Below are positions 32,461 through 37,555 of a stretch of 37,555 bases of DNA, in pieces (the stretch's first letter is position 1; every line of letters starts with the position of its first letter). Source of the stretch: Rickettsiales bacterium UBA2645 (GTDB lineage Bacteria; Pseudomonadota; Alphaproteobacteria; Rickettsiales; UBA1997); NCBI GenBank assembly GCA_002359655.1, contig DENL01000022.1, positions 1 through 37,555 of the forward strand. The letters run 5' to 3'. The notes beneath the pieces are model-generated. The model was given only the letters and a program-made list of their open reading frames with translations, did no database searches and was not told the DNA's origin. Both the position numbers and the translations under genes were made by a program.

Positions 32461-33030
32461 ATGACAATACTTTCCGACAAATCAATCGCTGCGCTTGCTA
32501 AATCTGAAAAAATGATTGAGCCATTCACCGAAAATCAAGTTAAGTTTAACGATAAAGGCGAAAAAATAATTTCTTATGGAAATTCATCCTACGGCTTTGA
32601 CGCCAGAGTCTCAAACGAATTTAAAATTTTTACCAACATCGATTCTGCAGTAGTTGATCCAAAAAATTTCTGCGAAACTAGTTTTGTAAATCGCACCACA
32701 GAAGTCTGCATTATTCCACCAAACAGTTTTGCTTTGGCACGCACTGTCGAATATTTTCGTATTCCAAAAGATGTTTTAGTAATTTGTGTTGGCAAATCAA
32801 CTTACGCCAGATGCGGAATTATTGTAAATGTTACTCCGCTTGAACCAGGTTGGGAAGGTCATGTTACGCTAGAATTTTCAAATACAACTCCTCTTCCTGC
32901 AAAAATTTATGCTGGTGAAGGAGCTTGTCAGTTCTTGTTTTTCAAAGGCGATCAGCCTTGCGAAATTTCTTACGATAAGAGAAACGGCAAATATATGGGG
33001 CAGGTTGGTGTTACTCTTCCTAAGGTTTAA
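32461..33030 (+). CDS. dcd: dCTP deaminase
   Basis: A 189-aa enzyme deaminating dCTP to dUTP, the main dUMP source for thymidylate in many Gram-negatives. Marks: SYGFDARVSNEF, the CVGKSTYARCG loop, PLEPGWEGHVTLEFSNTTP with the catalytic Glu, and SYDKRNGKYMGQVGVTLPKV at the C-terminus. Length is typical. It is the first gene of a five-gene plus-strand run; 9 bp separate it from the dioxygenase-like gene. Confidence 0.95.
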   Translation: MTILSDKSIAALAKSEKMIEPFTENQVKFNDKGEKIISYGNSSYGFDARVSNEFKIFTNIDSAVVDPKNFCETSFVNRTTEVCIIPPNSFALARTVEYFRIPKDVLVICVGKSTYARCGIIVNVTPLEPGWEGHVTLEFSNTTPLPAKIYAGEGACQFLFFKGDQPCEISYDKRNGKYMGQVGVTLPKV

Positions 33031-33039
33031 TCCAATTTT

Positions 33040-33921
33040 ATGAATAGACTCTACTTAGCATTATTTTTGCTTTTTAGCTTCAGCGCTAAAGCGCAACAAC
33101 CAACACTTTCGCAATTATCAGAATATTGGCAAGTTGCGCCACAAGCTCCAGCTAAAGTTGAATCGCCACAATTTTCACAACAAAATTTTACAGAAAAATC
33201 TTTCCCGTATGTCCCTTTGACATACGGGACGGGGATCCCCGCAAGGAGGGGCGCGACTGGTGTCGCGTTTCCGTATCCCGAAGGGATAAAGGATGAATCT
33301 TTTACCAAAGATCAAGATGACAAAAAACTTCTAGCAATTCTGGAAGAAAAAAAACCAACAGCTGCAAGATTTTTTGCCGCAGATATTTCAATGCCTGATC
33401 ATTTCTCCACCAGCAATAATTTAGCTAAAAAAGTTGGATCATTCTATCGCGCCTTTGGCGAAATAATTTTTATTAAAGGAACAATTGTCGATTCTTTTGG
33501 CGTTCCAATCGAAGGCGCTGTCGTTGAAATTTGGCAAGCCAACGCCGCAGGAAAATACCACACTTTGCTTGATCCGGATAGTGAATATATCGATAAATAT
33601 TTCAACATGTCTGGTCGGGCGATCACTGATAATTTTGGTCAGTACGATTTTATCACCATTATGCCCGGATCAAATCCGGGGCGAGCTCCGCATATTAACA
33701 TGAATATTTATCATCAAAGGTTTGGCAAGTTGGAAACCGAGATGTATTTTGAAGAGCATCCTTACAATGCTTCGGATTATCAATATTTGGCTTACGACAA
33801 AGAAGACAGAGAATTATTAACCGCTAAAGTTCGTCGCACTAATTTTAGAGATAAAAATTCAATCAAAATATGTACTTTTAACATTGTAATGCGCGGCATT
33901 CATCAATATAAAAAATACTAA
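33040..33921 (+). CDS. Secreted intradiol ring-cleavage dioxygenase-like protein with an inserted repeat
   Basis: A 293-aa protein. A signal peptide spans about 1-18 (FSAKA-QQ), then a low-complexity region, and about 140-290 is the beta-sandwich of the protocatechuate 3,4-dioxygenase beta/intradiol family: IFIKGTIVDSFGVPIEGAVVEIWQANAAGKYH, DNFGQYDFITIMPG, RAPHIN. Expected iron ligands are two Tyr and an HxH pair; Y173, Y202 and H218 are present but the second His is Asn (N220). A true aromatic dioxygenase role is therefore uncertain, and export is unusual for that function. Residues about 55-84 are encoded by a GC-rich palindromic insertion that keeps the frame. It starts 9 bp after dcd and ends 1 bp before rbfA. 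Confidence 0.8.
   Translation: MNRLYLALFLLFSFSAKAQQPTLSQLSEYWQVAPQAPAKVESPQFSQQNFTEKSFPYVPLTYGTGIPARRGATGVAFPYPEGIKDESFTKDQDDKKLLAILEEKKPTAARFFAADISMPDHFSTSNNLAKKVGSFYRAFGEIIFIKGTIVDSFGVPIEGAVVEIWQANAAGKYHTLLDPDSEYIDKYFNMSGRAITDNFGQYDFITIMPGSNPGRAPHINMNIYHQRFGKLETEMYFEEHPYNASDYQYLAYDKEDRELLTAKVRRTNFRDKNSIKICTFNIVMRGIHQYKKY
33204..33288. repeat. GC-rich palindromic element inserted in frame (RPE-like)
   Basis: An about 85-bp block, much richer in G+C than its surroundings. It holds four palindromes in a row: CCCGTATGTC-CCTTT-GACATACGGG (33204-33228), GGGGATCCCC (33231-33240), CGCGAC-TGGT-GTCGCG (33252-33267) and TATCCC-GAA-GGGATA (33274-33288). The reading frame passes through without a stop, between signal peptide and catalytic domain. 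This is how Rickettsia palindromic elements sit inside genes. No second copy was found in the window, so relation to a known family is inferred from form. Confidence 0.65.
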
Positions 33922-33922
33922 A

Positions 33923-34327
33923 ATGAAATCACAAAGACAGCTACAAATTGGTGAAAACCTCAAACGCGTGATGTCAGAAATTTTTCTGCGTGAAGATATT
34001 TTAACCGTTCCCGGAAGTTACATAACAATCCTAGAAGCCGATGTCAGCCCAGATGCCAAGAATGCTCGCATATTTATTGATATTTTTGGCAATGACAAAG
34101 TTCACGAAAAAATCATTGAAAAACTAAATGACATGGTGCCGTTTTTTCGTCACCAAATGGCTAAAAGAATCACTTTGCGCGTAGTGCCAGAAATAATTTT
34201 TATGCTCGACAAAACTCAGTCGAAAGCTTTAAGTTTAGAAGCCTTGCTCAACGAAGAAGCCAGAAAATACAATGAGCAACAACCAAAAATAAAAAAGCCA
34301 CGAGCTGTGACAAAAAAGAAAAAATAA
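33923..34327 (+). CDS. rbfA: Ribosome-binding factor A
   Basis: A 134-aa KH-fold protein needed for late 30S maturation. Marks: RQLQIGENLKRVMSEIFLRED at the N-terminus, ITILEADVSPDAKNARIFI (the beta strand with V.VS.D...A.V), the FFRHQMAKRITLRVVPEIIFMLD stretch and a helix LEALLNEEA. A basic Lys-rich tail follows. The start is 1 bp after the dioxygenase stop, and the stop overlaps the dxr ATG (TAATG). Confidence 0.92.
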   Translation: MKSQRQLQIGENLKRVMSEIFLREDILTVPGSYITILEADVSPDAKNARIFIDIFGNDKVHEKIIEKLNDMVPFFRHQMAKRITLRVVPEIIFMLDKTQSKALSLEALLNEEARKYNEQQPKIKKPRAVTKKKK

Positions 34328-35484
34328 TGAAAAAAATCTCGATCTTCGGATCAACAGGATCAATTGGAAAAAACGTGATTGAAGTAATTAAAAACGCGCC
34401 AGAAAATTTTTCTGTTGTTGCTTTAGCTGCAAGAAATGATGTTAAAACTTTGATCAACCAAGCCTTACTATTAAAGCCCGAAATAGTTGTTATTGAAAAT
34501 GAAAACTTATTCTCAGAATTAAAACAAGCGCTAAAAAATTTACCAAACTGCGAAATTCTTTCTGGTCAAAAAGCCATTTTAGAAACTGCAAAAATTCACT
34601 GTGATTTATTTATTTCAGCAATTGTTGGCGCCGCCGGAATGCTGCCAACTCTTGCTGCTATTCAAGCGGGAAGCAACATCGCTTTGGCTAACAAAGAATC
34701 ATTAGTTTGCGCCGGAGCTTTTTTAAATGAAGCAGCAAAAAAAAGTGGCGCCAAAATTATTCCTGTCGATTCTGAACATAACGCTATTTTTCAAATTTTT
34801 GAAAATCAAAATCTCGAGCAAATTGATTCGATAACTCTTACAGCTTCTGGTGGTCCTTTTTTTAATTCAGAAATCGATTTTTCTAAAATCACTATTGAGC
34901 AAGCTTTGAAACATCCAAATTGGTCGATGGGCGCAAAAATTTCGATCGATTCCGCAACCATGATGAATAAAGGTTTAGAGATGATCGAAGCCTTTCATAT
35001 TTTTCCGATTCGCAAACATCAAATTGAAATTTTAGTTCACCCACAATCAATAATTCACGGCATGGTTAATTATTCTGACGGTTCAACTTTAGCCATGCTG
35101 AGCAGACCAGATATGCAAGTTCCGCTGTCTTACGCTCTATCTTTTCCGCGAAGAATGACAATCAAACATGAAAAACTCGATTTAGCAAAATTACAAAATT
35201 TAAATTTTTTCACACCAGATGAAAAAAAATTTCCGGCAATCAAACTTTGTCGTGAAGCTTTAGAAATTGATGGATCAGCCCCTGCAGTGCTTAATGCCGC
35301 AAATGAAATTGCCGTAGAAAAATTTCTGAAAAGCGAAATAACTTTTGATAAAATCACTAAAATTGTCGCTCAAGTTTTAGAAAAAATTCCGCATCGTGGC
35401 ATTAAATCAATCGAAGAAGTTTTACATTTCGATACTAAAGCCAGAGAAATTGCCAAATCGCTATTAACAAACTTTAAAACTTAA
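34327..35484 (+). CDS. dxr: 1-deoxy-D-xylulose 5-phosphate reductoisomerase
   Basis: A 385-aa enzyme converting DXP to MEP, the committed step of the non-mevalonate isoprenoid pathway. Marks: IFGSTGSIGKNVIEVI (NADPH site), ALANKESLVCAG, PVDSEHNAIFQIF (metal ligands Asp/Glu), TASGGPFF, HPNWSMGAKISIDSATMMNKGLEMIEAFHIF and the C-terminal helices. Length is normal. It overlaps rbfA in TAATG and is followed by rseP after 10 bp, a dxr-rseP order common in Proteobacteria. It supplies undecaprenyl carriers for murein and surface glycan. Confidence 0.96.
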   Translation: MKKISIFGSTGSIGKNVIEVIKNAPENFSVVALAARNDVKTLINQALLLKPEIVVIENENLFSELKQALKNLPNCEILSGQKAILETAKIHCDLFISAIVGAAGMLPTLAAIQAGSNIALANKESLVCAGAFLNEAAKKSGAKIIPVDSEHNAIFQIFENQNLEQIDSITLTASGGPFFNSEIDFSKITIEQALKHPNWSMGAKISIDSATMMNKGLEMIEAFHIFPIRKHQIEILVHPQSIIHGMVNYSDGSTLAMLSRPDMQVPLSYALSFPRRMTIKHEKLDLAKLQNLNFFTPDEKKFPAIKLCREALEIDGSAPAVLNAANEIAVEKFLKSEITFDKITKIVAQVLEKIPHRGIKSIEEVLHFDTKAREIAKSLLTNFKT

Positions 35485-35494
35485 TTTTAATCAG

Positions 35495-36610
35495 ATGGCT
35501 CTTACACAATTAATTTTACAAAATTTTTTCTCCTTCGTTTTTTTAATTTCCTTTATCGTTTTTATTCACGAGTTTGGTCATTTTTTAGTAGCGCGTTTAT
35601 GCGGAGTGAAGATCGAAGAATTCTCTATTGGCTTTGGTCGCGAGCTGTTTGGTTTTTACGACAAAAAAAATACACGTTGGAAAATCTGCCCATTTCCTTT
35701 CGGCGGTTACGTTAAAATGTATGGCGATAAAAACGGCGCTTCAATGCCAGATGCTGAAGCAATTGCCTTGATGTCGGAAGCGGAGAAAAAAATTTCTTTT
35801 ATCGGAAAAAATGTTGCGCAGCGCATCGCCATAGTTTCTGCTGGGCCAATAGCTAATTTTTTATTGGCGATTTTTATTTTCACTTTTCTTTTTCAGCTAA
35901 ATGGCTTGGTTACTACTCCAGCAGTGATTGGTGAAGTTACAGAAAACAGCGCTGCTTCGCAAGCTGGTTTGAAAAAAGGCGATAAAATTTTGTCAATTAA
36001 CGAAAAAGAAATTCAAACTTTTGATCAAATTCGCGAAGTAGTTTCAATCAGCGCTGACAAAAAATTACAATTTAAAATCTTGCGCAACTCAGAAATAATC
36101 AGTGTGGAAGCAACGCCGCAAGTTCGCGCTAGTAAAGATATTTTTGGTGATGAAGTAAAAGTTGCTATGCTTGGCGTCGCAGCTTCTGAGAGTTTGCATC
36201 AAGATTTAAATATCGCACAAAGCTTTGTTGCAGCAAACAAGGAAACTTATCGCATCTCAATTGCCATTTTCAAAGCGACCGCTGAATTAATCACCGGCAA
36301 AAGAAGTGTGGCAGAACTTGGCGGGCCAATCAAAATTGCTAAATATACTGGCAAAACTGTCGAGATGGGCTTTTTAATGGTATTGTGGTTTGTAGCGATG
36401 ATTTCAATAAATCTTGGTGTAATGAATTTGCTTCCCGTTCCCGTTCTTGACGGTGGACATTTATTTTACTACTTGATTGAATTAATTTTTAGAAAACCTC
36501 TGCCGCAAAAAGCGCAAAAAATTGGCTTCCAAGTCGGTTTGAGTTTGATTCTAACTTTAATGATTTTTACCACCTTTAACGATATCAAAAATCTGATTTT
36601 TGGTTCGTGA
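35495..36610 (+). CDS. rseP: RIP zinc metalloprotease RseP (site-2 protease)
   Basis: A 371-aa inner-membrane protease with the zinc motif HEFGH in helix 1 (FIHEFGHFLVARL), a YVKMYGD stretch, one PDZ domain (about 145-215: PAVIGEVTENSAASQAGLKKGDKILSINE) and the second active-site motif NLLPVPVLDGGHLF. It cleaves anti-sigma factors or remnant signal peptides within the membrane. The length fits alphaproteobacterial forms with one PDZ domain; E. coli RseP is longer, with two. In most relatives bamA follows; here an unknown gene and an IS follow instead. Confidence 0.94.
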   Translation: MALTQLILQNFFSFVFLISFIVFIHEFGHFLVARLCGVKIEEFSIGFGRELFGFYDKKNTRWKICPFPFGGYVKMYGDKNGASMPDAEAIALMSEAEKKISFIGKNVAQRIAIVSAGPIANFLLAIFIFTFLFQLNGLVTTPAVIGEVTENSAASQAGLKKGDKILSINEKEIQTFDQIREVVSISADKKLQFKILRNSEIISVEATPQVRASKDIFGDEVKVAMLGVAASESLHQDLNIAQSFVAANKETYRISIAIFKATAELITGKRSVAELGGPIKIAKYTGKTVEMGFLMVLWFVAMISINLGVMNLLPVPVLDGGHLFYYLIELIFRKPLPQKAQKIGFQVGLSLILTLMIFTTFNDIKNLIFGS

Positions 36611-36635
36611 TTTTTAATGATTCAATTTTTTAATT

Positions 36636-37385
36636 ATGACAGGTAACGCAAATTCAACTCCAACTTCAAATGATTCCCAATCGGGAACTGTCTTTTTCTC
36701 CGTAGTAAATGCTATTACACTTGGATTGCCAATAGTACCTTTATTTCTAAAACAATTGGCCTACGCCTCGGAATTTATCGGCAAAACAACTGAAAGCAAA
36801 TTTTTTAGATCTACTGGCGAAAATCTTCATAAGATCTCAGACTCAGGACTATCAAGCTGGAGTCTTGTTAGAGATTGTTTTGGTTCTGATCATCTTTCTG
36901 ATCACGGATTAGAAAGATCGAGTAGTTCCGTAGTAAGTAATGATGGTTCTAATTATAAAGAAGATAATGCATCATATGTAGAAAAAATGCTCGAAGAGCT
37001 CGGAAAACAAAAAGAATATGTGTTTAAAGGACCTAAATCAGAACAAGAAACACAACAAAAATCAATAGACGCAATAAAATTCAAAATTTTTGAATTAAAA
37101 GAAGAAGCACTTAAACGATTAGAAGAAAATAAAATCTCAAACTTAAGAAATATAATCTCAAAATTATACGAAGACGAATCTGAAGAAGATAGTGAAGCAA
37201 AATTATACGAAGACGAAATAGAAACTATGTTCAAAGTATTCGAACAACCAAAAGAAGAATCTTCAGAAGTTATAGAAAAAATAGAAGCTAAATTACCTTT
37301 AACTAGAACAACAGCGATAAATGTTGATTCACTTACTAATGGTAATAGAGGTGTTATGCTCCCCAATTCTCAATATAAATCTTAA
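36636..37385 (+). CDS. Unknown 249-aa acidic protein with hydrophobic segment and coiled coil; 3' end probably IS-derived
   Basis: No family recognised. A Ser/Thr/Asn-rich N-terminus is followed by one hydrophobic stretch (about 19-45), a Ser/Gly/His-rich region, then a highly charged helical region (about 105-220) with coiled-coil character. The peptide KLYEDE occurs twice, encoded by a 20-bp direct repeat at 37159-37178 and 37198-37217, 13 codons apart. The stop overlaps the transposase stop by 3 bases; an IS terminus should lie upstream of that point, so the last roughly ten codons may come from the IS and the original C-terminus may be lost. Such composition is seen in secreted or surface proteins of host-associated bacteria, but there is no direct evidence of secretion. 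Confidence 0.6.
   Translation: MTGNANSTPTSNDSQSGTVFFSVVNAITLGLPIVPLFLKQLAYASEFIGKTTESKFFRSTGENLHKISDSGLSSWSLVRDCFGSDHLSDHGLERSSSSVVSNDGSNYKEDNASYVEKMLEELGKQKEYVFKGPKSEQETQQKSIDAIKFKIFELKEEALKRLEENKISNLRNIISKLYEDESEEDSEAKLYEDEIETMFKVFEQPKEESSEVIEKIEAKLPLTRTTAINVDSLTNGNRGVMLPNSQYKS
37159..37217 (+). repeat. 20-bp in-frame direct repeat inside the unknown gene
   Basis: Two perfect 20-bp copies (37159-37178 and 37198-37217) 39 bp apart, each encoding a KLYEDE-containing unit. The 39-bp period keeps the frame, so the unit looks like a recent or maintained duplication of 13 codons. Confidence 0.8.
37352..37366. mobile_element. Candidate IS terminus (TGTTATGCTCCCCAA)
   Basis: A G/C-containing stretch beginning TG, 15-30 bp beyond the transposase stop (on the side away from the transposase), where the IS end should be. 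IS3-type ends usually begin TG. The matching left end is outside the window, so this is a guess based on position and composition. Confidence 0.3.
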
Positions 37386-37555
37386 AGAGTATTTTCAGCA
37401 AAATTCTGTTTAAACTCTGCTTCAAATTCCATTGGGCTTTTGTAGTGTAGTTTCGAATGAAGATAATTTTGGTTATACTCGCCAAACCAGTTGGTTAGTG
37501 ATTTGGTAAGATGTTCTAAATTATCAAACTCGTTAATCCAAAGGCATTCTTCTTT
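37382..37555 (-). CDS. IS3-like transposase, C-terminal part (cut by window end)
   Basis: 57 codons to a TAA at 37382-37384; the front lies beyond the window. The visible part has the end of the rve integrase core: the Glu-containing KEECLWINEF, LTNWFGEYN and YLHSKLHYKSPMEFEAEF, which match the E of the DDE triad with its following helix and the H..L.Y.SP.EF tail of IS3-group OrfB proteins. It faces, and overlaps by 3 bases, the unknown gene. Whether the full element is intact cannot be seen. Confidence 0.82.
   Translation of the reverse strand, partial: KEECLWINEFDNLEHLTKSLTNWFGEYNQNYLHSKLHYKSPMEFEAEFKQNFAENTL

Noticed and set aside
36953..37366. 137-aa Ser-rich ORF on the minus strand
   Set aside because: It mirrors the acidic, repeat-bearing reading frame on the plus strand; its Ser/Phe bias is what the antisense of Glu/Lys codons gives.
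1..37555. CRISPR array, rRNA genes, glmS ribozyme or other riboswitch
   Set aside because: No spacer-repeat pattern, rRNA-like stretch or known riboswitch core was seen on reading the intergenic regions.

Overview
AT-rich chromosomal DNA (about one third G+C by eye) from a Gram-negative bacterium. The gene set (class A PBP, AMIN-type amidase, dxr-rseP, RbfA, Dcd, a small secreted DUF5334-like protein, an intradiol-dioxygenase-like protein with an in-frame palindromic repeat), the weak Shine-Dalgarno sites and the many 1-4 bp gene overlaps fit an alphaproteobacterium, most likely in or near Rickettsiales. This placement is inference from gene content; no marker phylogeny was possible.

Region by region. 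(1) 1-1820 is the end of an integrated element: phased ATACC repeats, an AlpA-like regulator, a P4-type tyrosine integrase and a repeat-rich attachment region next to the 3' end of an initiator tRNA-fMet gene (1821-1897, minus). (2) 1977-6183 (minus) is an envelope operon: AMIN/Amidase_3 amidase, PBP1a-like mrcA and two small membrane proteins resembling MnhF and MnhG. (3) 6379-19588 (plus, broken by one minus-strand glycosyltransferase) starts with glmS, then a GDP-heptose block (Gmd/DmhA-like 4,6-dehydratase, HddA, GmhA, HddC-GmhB fusion), a fused E1 alpha/beta TPP enzyme, a two-domain glycosyltransferase, an MBOAT O-acyltransferase and a membrane-anchored SGNH-like partner. (4) 19595-28929 (minus) is a second glycan operon meeting the first tail to tail with a 6 bp gap: a 43-aa ORF, a ColD-type 3-dehydratase, a WcaG/ColC-like SDR, a Nudix protein with a split Nudix box, a second extended SDR, a classical SDR, a 2OG-Fe(II) oxygenase and three tandem related GT-A-like proteins. 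(5) 29077-30518 holds rmlA, a secreted DUF5334-like protein and tRNA-Pro(UGG). (6) 30587-32332 is a KefB-type antiporter. (7) 32461-36610 is dcd, the dioxygenase-like protein, rbfA, dxr, rseP. (8) The right edge is an unknown 249-aa gene whose 3' end runs into an IS3-like transposase cut by the window end.

The two convergent operons read as one surface-polysaccharide system. GmhA, HddA, GmhB and HddC would make GDP-D-glycero-alpha-D-manno-heptose from sedoheptulose 7-phosphate; the Gmd-like enzyme would give GDP-6-deoxy-4-keto-heptose; the ColD-type PMP enzyme could remove O-3; an SDR would reduce C-4. The predicted product is a GDP-3,6-dideoxyheptose, possibly further hydroxylated (2OG oxygenase), O-acylated (MBOAT/SGNH) and assembled by the glycosyltransferases. 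This assignment is the main hypothesis of the window. The individual enzyme families are much better supported than the product.
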